Below, piece after piece: positions 33,685 to 41,285 of a stretch of 42,411 nt of DNA. Under the pieces are notes generated by a model. It saw nothing but the letters and a program-made list of their open reading frames with translations. It was not told the origin of the DNA and did not search any database. Source of the DNA: an uncultured Prevotellaceae bacterium (lineage in GTDB: Bacteria > Bacteroidota > Bacteroidia > Bacteroidales > Bacteroidaceae); assembly GCA_947307015.1 (NCBI GenBank), contig CAMZHV010000021.1, positions 1 to 42,411 on the forward strand. Direction: 5' to 3'. The stretch's first letter is position 1. Each line of letters opens with the position of its first letter. A program made the translations under genes and the position numbers.

Positions 33685-33699
33685 TTTTTTGATAATAAA

Positions 33700-33731
33700 T
33701 TTGTTCGTTCAACCACTTCTTTGTACCTTTG
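33700..33731 (+). promoter_or_regulatory. Canonical promoter of the structured leader
   Basis: TTTG (33700-33703) and TACCTTTG (33724-33731) are exactly 20 bp apart. Transcription should begin near 33738, giving a leader of about 200 nt before the next start codon. Confidence 0.75.
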
Positions 33732-33758
33732 CAGCGGTCTAACGGCCATCTTTGTGGA

Positions 33759-33887
33759 AACTCTTCGGAGTTATTGAGTCTTATTCTGCCTAAACAGCTA
33801 CTCAGGAAAGAATAGAGGATTCGGTAACACCTGTGATAGGTGTGGACTGATCATCCATCTATTCTGGGCAGTAGCTGGCCTTGGCAG
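33759..33887 (+). ncRNA. Candidate structured RNA or cis-regulatory leader
   Basis: A hairpin AACTC-TTCG-GAGTT (33759-33772) precedes a set of nested stems. These are CTGCC (33786) with GGCAG (33883); CAGCTACT (33795-33802) with AGTAGCTG (33870-33877); GAATAGAGGAT (33810-33820) with ATCC-A-TCTATTC (33853-33864); and an inner hairpin CACCT with AGGTG (33828-33842). All pairings nest without conflict. The RNA starts just after a canonical promoter and ends 51 bp before an 88-codon gene. It matches no RNA class I can name; a riboswitch-like leader or an independent RNA are both possible. Confidence 0.65.
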
Positions 33888-33938
33888 AAATGGAAATCAG
33901 TTCCACACCTTTATTAATTGCAGAAAAACTAAAAGGTC

Positions 33939-34205
33939 ATGAGCAAAACGAATGACATTCAAGAAGTTCGAAAAGGCATCCTTCAAGATCTTAAAGAAAT
34001 AGCCACTCACTATGAATCGTTGAAAACGGTTAACCCGTCGCAGTACTGCAAACGTGTAGTGGCAGAAATGCACAAATATGCGAGACGCCTTGCGGAGCAT
34101 CCCACATATCTGAAGTATTGTCATGCTATGGATCTTGATCAGGAGGAGTTTATTGGTAGCATCATCAGTGAAGCGACAGTTTTATTAGATATTGGAGAGA
34201 GTTAA
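33939..34205 (+). CDS. Hypothetical small helical protein
   Basis: The 88-residue protein is predicted to be almost all helix (GILQDLKEIATHYESLK, CKRVVAEMHKYARRLAEHP, EEFIGSIISEATVLLDIG). It is not recognised. Its start follows the structured leader, so its expression is probably controlled through that RNA. It has no close downstream partner on the same strand. Confidence 0.65.
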   Translation: MSKTNDIQEVRKGILQDLKEIATHYESLKTVNPSQYCKRVVAEMHKYARRLAEHPTYLKYCHAMDLDQEEFIGSIISEATVLLDIGES

Positions 34206-34300
34206 AAAGCCTGCCGCGTCATCACGACGAAGCGAGGCCTGTGTTCCTATAGGACTAACATTTTAATTAACTGTTTTATTGAAATCAAGTAAATCTCTTC

Positions 34301-34612
34301 TCATTTCTTCGGCGGGTTGCCTTGGTGGATAATGCCCATGATTTCGTAAAAATCCTCGTCGGTGAGGTCTTCATCGTGATGACGTGTAGTGATGTCAGTG
34401 TTGCACTGGAACCAGTGGTAGAGGTCTTCGAAGAACCAACCGATGCGATTCCAAAAGAGGGTGTGGACGCTGAGGTATATTAGCAGGGCAATGGTTACGA
34501 TGAGCATTACACAGAGAATGACACTGTAGGTGATGATGGTAATGTCGTTATTGGTCAGATGGTAGCCATTGAGCCACCGTTCAAATGATTCTAAAACGAT
34601 GTCCAAGTTCAT
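34301..34612 (-). CDS. Hypothetical single-pass membrane protein
   Basis: The 103-residue protein has one strong membrane helix (about 25-50, IITYSVILCVMLIVTIALLIYL). A C-terminal acidic domain (HHDEDLTDEDFYEIMGIIHQG) follows. No family is recognised. It is the last gene on the minus strand after the GLPGLI array, 18 bp after the preceding stop codon, so it may be co-transcribed. Confidence 0.65.
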   Translation of the reverse strand: MNLDIVLESFERWLNGYHLTNNDITIITYSVILCVMLIVTIALLIYLSVHTLFWNRIGWFFEDLYHWFQCNTDITTRHHDEDLTDEDFYEIMGIIHQGNPPKK

Positions 34613-34630
34613 ATTCGTAATTATCTATGG

Positions 34631-35629
34631 TTATTCTAACTCCAATGGGTTATAGGGCGTGTATATCGATACTGCCTCGCCCGGAATCATGTTGCCGGAG
34701 GCATCCATTGTGGCCTTGTGGTAATCGACAGCTTTGAACCAGTTCTCGTGCCATTGTCGCTGCATCTTCCACACCTTCTCACGGGTAGAACGGGAATATT
34801 CTTTAGACTGTTTAAAGCGGGTGATGGGGTATTGGCGGGTTTCCAGTCCGATGGCTTCGAAGGTGTAGAGTTTGTCCTTGTCATAGACCTTCAAGATGAG
34901 GCCGGGTAACCCTTGGAACTTCCACGGCCCGCGCTTCACGGGGATGGAAGGGGCAAACCATGCCTCGAAGTCGCGGCCACGGAAACGGCAGGTGGCCCGT
35001 TGGCACTTGTAGCCCAGTATGACTGCCTCTCCCCCTGCCCCTCCCCCGTGAGGGAGGGGAGTTTGGTTGTATGCAGAACTATCTTTATCCTTCTCCCTTC
35101 TATAGTTCCCCTCGCCCACGGGAGAGGGGGTAGGGGTGAGGCTTAGTGTCCATTGCTGCTTGGGGGCTGGCTCGGTGTACCATGAGTTGTACTTGTTCAG
35201 CCACAGCGGCATCTGGCAGTACTCCGTCAGCTTTCCGTTCTCGAAGAAGTAGTCGCTCCACTCATACTCACTCCATTGTCCTTTCTCGCGACCTCCTTCA
35301 CCCAGCCAACTTGGACCTGAACCACCTTTATTCTCTTTCCACCAAAGCGTCACCAGTGAGTCGCTGAGATAGACGAACTGGCTGTAGTACTTCACGACCC
35401 GTTTGCCCACATCGAGCCTCTGCAGGTCGATGTATGTTTTCGGGTCGTCTATCTTTTCGGCACAGAAGGCATAGCGCACTCGCAACCGCGTCGTGTCCAA
35501 TACTTCCATCTTCGAGAAGTCTCTGGAATAAATGGGACTCGGGCAATGCCCGCCTTCTTTTGGTTGTGCATTCGCCCCGATGCATACGGTGGCGAAGGCG
35601 AAAACAATGATGAGAATTTTCTTGTTCAT
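34631..35629 (-). CDS. GLPGLI family protein with a 38-residue repeat-derived insertion
   Basis: The 332-residue secreted protein has a signal peptide (MNKKILIIVFAFATVCIGANA) and the family core: CQRATCRFRGRDFEAWF, then GPWKFQGLPGLILKVYD. About 38 residues between WTLS and VILGYKC (near 160-205) are absent from the other four paralogues. They consist of two palindromic repeat copies read in frame (TPTPSPVGEG and TPLPHGGGAGGEA). GLPGLI proteins are of unknown function and usually sit beside TonB-dependent receptors. Its ATG overlaps the stop of the upstream paralogue by one base, a sign of translational coupling. Confidence 0.88.
   Translation of the reverse strand: MNKKILIIVFAFATVCIGANAQPKEGGHCPSPIYSRDFSKMEVLDTTRLRVRYAFCAEKIDDPKTYIDLQRLDVGKRVVKYYSQFVYLSDSLVTLWWKENKGGSGPSWLGEGGREKGQWSEYEWSDYFFENGKLTEYCQMPLWLNKYNSWYTEPAPKQQWTLSLTPTPSPVGEGNYRREKDKDSSAYNQTPLPHGGGAGGEAVILGYKCQRATCRFRGRDFEAWFAPSIPVKRGPWKFQGLPGLILKVYDKDKLYTFEAIGLETRQYPITRFKQSKEYSRSTREKVWKMQRQWHENWFKAVDYHKATMDASGNMIPGEAVSIYTPYNPLELE
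35023..35061. repeat. GC-rich palindromic repeat (copy 7), in frame in a GLPGLI gene
   Basis: The core CCCCTCCCCCGTGAGGGAGG is translated on the minus strand as TPLPHGGGAGGEA. Confidence 0.8.
35106..35142. repeat. GC-rich palindromic repeat (copy 8), in frame in a GLPGLI gene
   Basis: TCCCCTCGCCCACGGGAGAG followed by GGGGTAGGGGTGAGGC is translated on the minus strand as LTPTPSPVGEG. It is separated from copy 7 by about 44 bp. Confidence 0.8.
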
Positions 35630-36486
35630 TATTCTTTTTCTAATTGTTCATAGGTTATTCTCTTCGGTATCCTTCCTTCAAGACTTATCCATCCGATGGC
35701 ATTCAGGTAGTTCTCGGTGTATTCCTTCTGCAACTTCCAGATGCGTTTGCGGGATGTTTTAGGATAGAGGGATTCGGGATATTGATAAATGGGAAAGGTG
35801 CCACGCTCAATGGCCACGGCCTCCCACCTGTAATAGAACCGGGTGTCATGGACTTTGAGGATGCAGCCGGGCAAGCCGCCGAACTTCCACGGGCCGCCTT
35901 TGATGGGTACGTCAGCGGCAAACCAAGCTACAAAATCACGACCTCGGAAATGGCAAGTGGCCATCTGGCATTTGTGGCTAAGGATCGTCTTTGTTGAGTC
36001 CCTGAGTTCCCAATGCATCAGCGGCCAGTCCTCGGTGTAGCGGCCATTGTCCTTCTCGGCCCACAGCGGCATACACGCCCACTCCGTCAGTTTGTTTCCC
36101 TGAATAAAGTAGTCCGAATAAACCAATTCGCTCCAGTTGTCCGTCTTCTCACCACGGATAAAGAAAGTCTTGGGGACGTATCCTTTGTAACCCCTCTCCC
36201 GTTTCCATTTAGCAATCTCTATGTCAGAGGTATATACAAACTCGCTGCTGTACTTTCGCATCTGCTTGCCTACCTCCAACTTGCCGAGGTCCAAATAAGT
36301 GTTCTCGTCTTTGATGTTCTTGGCATTGAGGGCGTACAAGACACGCACTTTAGCAGTGTCCACGACGATTCGTTTGTCATATCCCCTTTTCTCACGGTTG
36401 GGAGCCCTACCGTTTACTTTGGGCTGAGCCCATGCCCCGCTGCAAACAGTAGCGAGAGCGAGGGCGATTATCATTACTCGTTTCAT
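35629..36486 (-). CDS. GLPGLI family protein
   Basis: The 285-residue secreted protein starts at MKRVMIIALALATVCSGAWA; an in-frame ATG at 36525 lies within the preceding gene and is less likely. The core motif is GPWKFGGLPGCILKVHD, with LSHKCQMATCHFRGRDFVAWF before it. The paired cysteines around FRGRD are conserved in all paralogues here. It starts 13 bp after the TonB-domain gene. Confidence 0.88.
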   Translation of the reverse strand: MKRVMIIALALATVCSGAWAQPKVNGRAPNREKRGYDKRIVVDTAKVRVLYALNAKNIKDENTYLDLGKLEVGKQMRKYSSEFVYTSDIEIAKWKRERGYKGYVPKTFFIRGEKTDNWSELVYSDYFIQGNKLTEWACMPLWAEKDNGRYTEDWPLMHWELRDSTKTILSHKCQMATCHFRGRDFVAWFAADVPIKGGPWKFGGLPGCILKVHDTRFYYRWEAVAIERGTFPIYQYPESLYPKTSRKRIWKLQKEYTENYLNAIGWISLEGRIPKRITYEQLEKE

Positions 36487-36499
36487 GGCGAGAGTGGAG

Positions 36500-36970
36500 T
36501 TATTGGTATCGATATGATATGGCATGTGATGCGCGTTGGCGGACAGTCTTACCCTTCAGCTTAGCCGGTTTCCATTTGGGCATCGCCTTGACGAACTGCA
36601 CAGCGGCGGCATCAAGGGCAGGATGGACTTTCAGGCTGTCAGGAACGTGGGCATTAGAGATGCTGCCATCGGCTTCCACCACGAAGTGCACAACGACGGT
36701 TCCCCGAGCCTTATCCTTCTCTGCTTCCTTGGGGTACTTCATGTTTTGCATCATGTAGCTCATCATGCCCTCCTGCCCTCCGGGGAACATGGCACGTTGG
36801 TCAACTTGTTCGGGGGTGTAGGCCTCACCCCCATCCCCTCTCCCAGTGGCGAGGGGAGTAGATTGTTTTTGAGCGGAGCTTTGATTCTTTGCCTCTGTTT
36901 GGGCGTTTGCTGTGAAAGTGCCAGCCAGCAAGAACATAGCTGTCATGGCGATAATCATGTTCTTTTTCAT
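36500..36970 (-). CDS. Periplasmic TonB C-terminal-domain protein
   Basis: The 156-residue protein has a signal peptide (MKKNMIIAMTAMFLLAGTFTANA). A repeat-encoded stretch follows (STPLATGRGDGGEA, about 37-50), then the Bacteroidetes TonB-CTD pattern: AMFPGGQEGMMSYMMQNMKYP, TVVVHFVVEADGSISNAHV and HPALDAAAVQFVKAMPKWKPAK. It lacks a membrane anchor and proline-rich spacer, so it is a stand-alone TonB-domain protein. It lies among the GLPGLI genes and may contact their associated receptor. Confidence 0.88.
   Translation of the reverse strand: MKKNMIIAMTAMFLLAGTFTANAQTEAKNQSSAQKQSTPLATGRGDGGEAYTPEQVDQRAMFPGGQEGMMSYMMQNMKYPKEAEKDKARGTVVVHFVVEADGSISNAHVPDSLKVHPALDAAAVQFVKAMPKWKPAKLKGKTVRQRASHAISYRYQ
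36822..36860. repeat. GC-rich palindromic repeat (copy 9), in frame in the TonB-domain gene
   Basis: CCTCACCCCCATCCCCTCTC and then CCAGTGGCGAGGGGAG is translated on the minus strand as TPLATGRGDGGEA, placed in the linker between the signal peptide and the TonB domain. Confidence 0.8.
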
Positions 36971-37018
36971 CTTTGTTTTTGTTTAAGTTGTTAATGAATA
37001 ATGTTTGTTGCTTTGTGC

Positions 37019-37897
37019 CTATTCCAACTCCATCGGGTCATACTCGTGCGGGCTGGATTTCAGGTCGCCGATGGTGCCGTCTTCGTTGAAGTTTCGGATG
37101 CCAGCGGTCTTCAGGTAGTTGCGGTTGTAGGCGATTTGCAGCTTCCACGTGTGGGTGCGTGTGGATTTCATGAATTCCTCTTTGGGGTATTGGTAGATAG
37201 GGAAGTTACCCTTCTCGATGGCCACGGCCTCGAAGACGTAGAGGCTATCGACATCGTGAATCTTCATGATGAGACCCGGCAGACCGCCGAACTTCCACGG
37301 CCCTCGTCGGATGGGAATATCAGGAGCAAACCATGCCACGTAGTCACGCCCACGCCAGCGACAAGAAGCTTTTTGGCAGGGATGTCCGAGGAACGAAGCG
37401 GTATCTTCCTCCAACGTCCACTCCTGTCCGCTCCATTTCTCCTCATACCGTTGCGGCCATTCCTGCCCCATCGGCATGACTGCCCACTCGTTGAGCGTGT
37501 CACCATGGATGAAGATATTGGAGTACTGGTATTCGCTCCATATGCCAGGCACCTTTCCCCGCATCCACCACGTGCCATTGGGCACGCTCTGTGCGTGCGG
37601 GTTCTTCCGTGCCCACTCCACGCGCTGACTGTCGGCCACCTCCACGAACCAGCTACTGTATTTCGTCATGTGCTGTCCGATGAGCAGCTGCCCGCAATCC
37701 AGATACGTGCTGTCATGCGTGATGTCCGTGGCTCCCCATGCGTACTTGATGCGCAGGTTGGCCGTGTCGATGACCTTACGCCCCAGGACTATGATGTGAC
37801 TTCCGTTAGCTCTAGCCCCGCTTTGCTTTCGCTGGGCATTCGCCCCACCGCATACGGCTGCGAGGGCGAGGATGATGGTGATGATTCTCTTGTTCAT
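37019..37897 (-). CDS. GLPGLI family protein
   Basis: The 292-residue secreted protein has a signal peptide (MNKRIITIILALAAVCGGANA). The core is CQKASCRWRGRDYVAWFAPD followed by GPWKFGGLPGLIMKIHD. Like the paralogues it ends in PMELE. It lies 14 bp after the preceding paralogue and 48 bp before the TonB-domain gene, so the genes appear to be one operon. Confidence 0.9.
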   Translation of the reverse strand: MNKRIITIILALAAVCGGANAQRKQSGARANGSHIIVLGRKVIDTANLRIKYAWGATDITHDSTYLDCGQLLIGQHMTKYSSWFVEVADSQRVEWARKNPHAQSVPNGTWWMRGKVPGIWSEYQYSNIFIHGDTLNEWAVMPMGQEWPQRYEEKWSGQEWTLEEDTASFLGHPCQKASCRWRGRDYVAWFAPDIPIRRGPWKFGGLPGLIMKIHDVDSLYVFEAVAIEKGNFPIYQYPKEEFMKSTRTHTWKLQIAYNRNYLKTAGIRNFNEDGTIGDLKSSPHEYDPMELE

Positions 37898-37911
37898 AAT
37901 AATTGATGTAT

Positions 37912-38775
37912 TTATTCTAACTCCATTGGATTATATGGATGGTCGGGGAATGTGTTTCCTTCGAGTGAAGTGACCTTACCTCCATAGAGTACGGTAAGCC
38001 AATTGACGTTGATTTTCTTCTGCAGTTTCAGCATGTCCAAACGCTTTACTTTCTTGAACCGTGAAAAGTTCCACTGCATGATGGGGCGTGGTGTTTGCTC
38101 CAACCTCACTAGCTCGAAGTTATACTCTTTCTTGGCATCGGAAATCTTCACAATCAGTCCAGGCAGGCCACCGAACTTCCATGGGCCACGCTGGATGGGG
38201 ATTTCTGATGTAAACCACGCCACATAGTCGCGGCCCCGCCAATGGCAGACGGCCTTTTGGCAACGATAGCCATGAATGGTCTGCTGCTCGTCCTTCAGCG
38301 TCCATTGCTGCTTCGGCACAGGTTCAGTGTACTGGCAACATTCGCGGTCGAGGTTCATCGGCATAATAGCATATTCTGTCAGCTGGCCGTCCTTAATGAA
38401 GATTTCGTCATACTGATATTCCGACCAGTAAGAAGGGTATTTGCCGCCGTTTTTCTGCATGGGAAATCCTTCAGCAGCACCTGATTTGATTAGCACTGCC
38501 TTATAGGTCGAGTCGCTATGAGCCATGAAGTAGCTGGCATATTTCGCGTACTGCTTGCCCACTTGCAGCCAACCAAGATCAATATATGTGTTTTCATCCT
38601 TGATGTCATCAGCATTGAAAGCATAATAGACAGTCACTTCCGCCGTGTCAATCTCTGTTGGCGGGATGCTTCCTCTTCTTGAAGAAGGTGGCACTTCGCC
38701 CTGTTTCCACTGGGCTTTCGTCCCGCCGCATACGGCTGCGAGGGCGAGGATGATGATGATGATTCGTCTATTCAT
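37912..38775 (-). CDS. GLPGLI family protein (intact copy of the duplicated pair)
   Basis: The 287-residue protein has a signal peptide (MNRRIIIIILALAAVCGGTKA), CQKAVCHWRGRDYVAWF and GPWKFGGLPGLIVKISD, and ends NPMELE. It is nearly identical to the pseudogene at 41286-42130 except for a divergent block near residues 95-130. It is now the first gene of the GLPGLI operon; the AT-rich island begins upstream of it. Confidence 0.9.
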   Translation of the reverse strand: MNRRIIIIILALAAVCGGTKAQWKQGEVPPSSRRGSIPPTEIDTAEVTVYYAFNADDIKDENTYIDLGWLQVGKQYAKYASYFMAHSDSTYKAVLIKSGAAEGFPMQKNGGKYPSYWSEYQYDEIFIKDGQLTEYAIMPMNLDRECCQYTEPVPKQQWTLKDEQQTIHGYRCQKAVCHWRGRDYVAWFTSEIPIQRGPWKFGGLPGLIVKISDAKKEYNFELVRLEQTPRPIMQWNFSRFKKVKRLDMLKLQKKINVNWLTVLYGGKVTSLEGNTFPDHPYNPMELE

Positions 38776-39002
38776 AAAAAGCGTTTTACAAGTTCATTCA
38801 CCTGTAAAACGCTCATACCCCCGAATCTTTACCCATAAAAGATGTTAAAAAAGAACCCAGCACGCCGCAAGACCAACGCCTCAAGGTCTATTTATCTGCC
38901 TTACCTCTGAAAAGAGTGAGCGGATAGCCCCGTAATCCCAGCCTATCCACTCATTTTATCGAATATACTATCCACTTCTTGGATGGAATTAGACTAAAAA
39001 GT
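38776..39002. other. Intergenic region between GLPGLI gene and AT-rich island
   Basis: Apart from the inverted repeat at 38780-38813 it contains short repeated GGATAG/CTATCC blocks (about 38919-38975) that can form alternative hairpins. They probably end the island operon. No gene is seen. Confidence 0.45.
38780..38813. repeat. Perfect 11-bp inverted repeat upstream of a GLPGLI gene
   Basis: AGCGTTTTACA (38780-38790) and TGTAAAACGCT (38803-38813) face each other across 12 bp, immediately upstream of the start codon at 38775. It may be an operator, a leader hairpin, or a junction with the island. Confidence 0.6.
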
Positions 39003-39518
39003 TTAAGATGAAGGTTCATTGTATATGACTTCCATCTGCTTAACTAATTGCGTAGCAAACTTCCTCATCCTTGTTGACACATCTCCTTCGTTTATCATAT
39101 TGTATAATAAATCTGCGTGCATTGGCAGTTCTACGTTCTTATCATTAACAAAAACATCTTTATCTAAAACATATTGTCCCTGATGCATTGGAGCATATGC
39201 AATTTCAACTTTAATCCCAGCCCATGGACAACATTCTGTTTCAGACTCATTATTTAAGTTTGTAATATCTTTCAAATAAATGGCTGCAAGACACTTAAAA
39301 GTTGCATTCTCATGGCTTAATTTTTTGCCATGAGAAATACAAAAATCTAATGATGTATATTTTAACCGTAACAATGATACATCTTTCCTTTGAGGAGCTG
39401 GTAAAATAGCTTCTCTTTTTAGTTTCTGCTTACGCTCACTAAACATCATTGGGTGCATTACGCAACGTAAGCAAGGTTCACTTTCATCGATAACCCTAGG
39501 CACTAATTGCATTTGCAT
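39003..39518 (-). CDS. Unknown protein 3 of the AT-rich operon
   Basis: The 171-residue protein starts at MQMQLVPRVIDESEPCLRCV; the longer frame to 39617 lies inside the preceding gene. N-terminal cysteines (PCLRC), LKREAILPAPQRKDVSLLRLKY, CISHGKKL and later CCPWAGIKVEIAYAPMHQGQYVLDKDVFV are visible, with several His and Cys that could bind a metal. No family is recognised. It overlaps the upstream gene by 23 bp, so the products are probably made together. Confidence 0.7.
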   Translation of the reverse strand: MQMQLVPRVIDESEPCLRCVMHPMMFSERKQKLKREAILPAPQRKDVSLLRLKYTSLDFCISHGKKLSHENATFKCLAAIYLKDITNLNNESETECCPWAGIKVEIAYAPMHQGQYVLDKDVFVNDKNVELPMHADLLYNMINEGDVSTRMRKFATQLVKQMEVIYNEPSS

Positions 39519-40026
39519 CAATGTGATCTTCGAGATTGTACAGAGCTTCTTGCAGAAGTTGTGGAATAATTTTAAAATCAGTGTTAATGCCATCAGACAG
39601 GATATCTTTCTTATCATTATATTCTGTGAAGAAACCTATCTTTTCTCTTCCGATTTCAACAGATACCAAACCTTGGCTAGATTCAAAATCTATATCAATA
39701 GTACCATATGGTGTAGGAACAATATCTTCAGGTTTTATATAGTTTGCATATCCATAATAGATGATGCTATCTAAAAATCTGAAGGAATTCTTTAATACAT
39801 GTTCTGAAGGAGGTATTGCCCCATTCCCATTCCAATTTGTATGTAGAAGGCTTATTTCGCTAATACGATTTCTCAATGCAGTATAAGGAGATACCATTAA
39901 GTATTTTGAAATCGTTTCAAACGTTATTGTCATCAAATTATCCTCCCTCTGCTCTGGGTTTACGGAGCAAATGAATTCTATAGGAGAAATTTGTGCTGGT
40001 AGGCAACTTGGTGGTAGTGCTATCAT
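39496..40026 (-). CDS. Unknown protein 2 of the AT-rich operon
   Basis: The 176-residue protein contains LHTNWNGNGAIPPSEHVLKN, followed by PTPYGTIDIDFESSQGLVSVEIGREKIGFF. This spacing of an NWNGxGA motif and a PTPxGxIxxD strand pair is a pattern I associate with small partner proteins next to TIGR04255 genes, but I cannot name the family. It starts 3 bp after the stop of the first gene and overlaps the next by 23 bp. Confidence 0.7.
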   Translation of the reverse strand: MIALPPSCLPAQISPIEFICSVNPEQREDNLMTITFETISKYLMVSPYTALRNRISEISLLHTNWNGNGAIPPSEHVLKNSFRFLDSIIYYGYANYIKPEDIVPTPYGTIDIDFESSQGLVSVEIGREKIGFFTEYNDKKDILSDGINTDFKIIPQLLQEALYNLEDHIDANAISA

Positions 40027-40029
40027 AAT

Positions 40030-40824
40030 TTAAAGCCCTATTAAACTTGAAACCTCTGGATTTAAAATATCTATCAAAATAGATTTATTCTCATTATGGA
40101 TAAAATCCAAATTTGAACGTAAAATCGGATTCTTAAGAAGTTCTATAAAATTTAAAGGTCGGATTAAAAAAGTGATATTATCAATAATTCGTATAATCTT
40201 TTTTATTCCTTCATCAAAAATTTTAATTGATAAGTTCTCTTGATATACCTTTCCCTCTTTATTTCTACGCATAACAAGATTATAATCCATAATTGCAGAG
40301 TCAAAGATTCCTTGAGGTAGATTTTTTGATTTATCATTAAAGAGTTCATTAGGAATGTAATTACCCACATCTTCAAAATAGAATTCATCTATAAATAACA
40401 ATCCAAAAGATAGAGCTTTATACATTGGGTTAAAAGCTGCTATTATTTCAGCAGAATTTAACACAGAAGGGGTAAATTCATGCCATCGGCTATATTTAAC
40501 AGTATTGAATGTAAAAACGCCGGAATGGGGTTGGTTTAACCCCTGAATTATATTAGTCGCTTGACCATTTCTAAAACCTATCAATTTAAACCCACTATCT
40601 GTAATTGTCTTGTATTGCGTACTTACAGGGTTAATATCCATTTTCACCTCTACCGTTTTTACAGGCTCGAATTTATGATAGGATTCAGATAGCGCTCCAC
40701 CGATTTCCACCAACCGTTTGTAGCTAAGTGGATCTTGAATTTGTGGGGTTACAGTAAAGGATAAGACAGCTTCCTTAATAGAATGCCCTTCTTGTATAGT
40801 ATGAAGTAATCCTTTTGTTGCCAT
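40030..40824 (-). CDS. TIGR04255-like protein, first gene of the AT-rich operon
   Basis: The 264-residue protein starts MATKGLLHTIQEGHSIKEAVLSF. It has FRNGQATNIIQGLNQPH, TFNTVKYSRWHEF and a mid-region GLLFIDEFYFED strand, as in the sporadically distributed TIGR04255 family. Function of that family is unknown. The start at 40824 is chosen because the promoter -7 box overlaps the in-frame ATG at 40854, so that ATG would precede the transcript. Base composition is far more AT-rich than the neighbours. Confidence 0.65.
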   Translation of the reverse strand: MATKGLLHTIQEGHSIKEAVLSFTVTPQIQDPLSYKRLVEIGGALSESYHKFEPVKTVEVKMDINPVSTQYKTITDSGFKLIGFRNGQATNIIQGLNQPHSGVFTFNTVKYSRWHEFTPSVLNSAEIIAAFNPMYKALSFGLLFIDEFYFEDVGNYIPNELFNDKSKNLPQGIFDSAIMDYNLVMRRNKEGKVYQENLSIKIFDEGIKKIIRIIDNITFLIRPLNFIELLKNPILRSNLDFIHNENKSILIDILNPEVSSLIGL

Positions 40825-40851
40825 CTCTATAGAGATTTTGTTATTGTGTTG

Positions 40852-40884
40852 CAAAGTTAATTGAATATTTCGACATACAACAAA
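40852..40884 (-). promoter_or_regulatory. Canonical promoter of the AT-rich operon
   Basis: On the minus strand TTTG (40881-40884) and TAACTTTG (40852-40859) are 21 bp apart. Its position decides the start codon of the first gene (40824 rather than 40854). Confidence 0.75.
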
Positions 40885-41285
40885 TCTTGAGTGGTAGGGC
40901 TGAATTTCTTAACAATAATTAATCAAAATGTGTGGTATTAATATCAAATTGACATTGTTCTTCTCTTCTATAGCCCGATGGAACTGGAATAAACAACATA
41001 ATAACATCACGCGCTAGTTTTTATGATAGGTGTCTCCCCACTTAAACAGCTTTAAACATGTTCAAGATGGTCCACTAGCGCGACCTCAACCACTACCGCA
41101 ACACTGCCCGTGGTCGCTACCATCGGTTGCTCGCCCGCAGCCCCGAAGGGTGCAGATGCTCTCGCTGAAAGGCTACGTGTAGGCAAGCTTGCGCAGGAAT
41201 GGCGTTCCTCATATGGTTTTCATTGTACGTAATGCAAAGAACTTCAACCCCAAGAATAGCTGCAATATTCGCAAGGGAAGCACTT
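40885..41285. other. Scrambled intergenic region with relics
   Basis: It holds a plus-strand relic of a GLPGLI C-terminus (40969-40992), an 8-bp inverted repeat (CGCGCTAG at 41010, CTAGCGCG at 41075) and a GC-richer segment (41075-41285). That segment has broken protein-like frames such as RDLNHYRNTARGRYHRLLAR. No intact gene is present. The composition changes from AT-rich to GC-richer near 41070, which probably marks the island edge. Confidence 0.5.
40969..40992 (+). pseudogene. Relic of a GLPGLI C-terminus in reverse orientation
   Basis: The frame reads YSPMELE then TAA, matching the conserved end (Y-D/N-PMELE-stop) of the minus-strand GLPGLI genes, but on the plus strand. Only about 8 codons match. 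Confidence 0.45.

Noticed and set aside
41010..41082. 8-bp inverted repeat as insertion-sequence ends
   Set aside because: There is no transposase or target duplication, and 8 bp alone is too short; kept only as a note in the intergenic entry.
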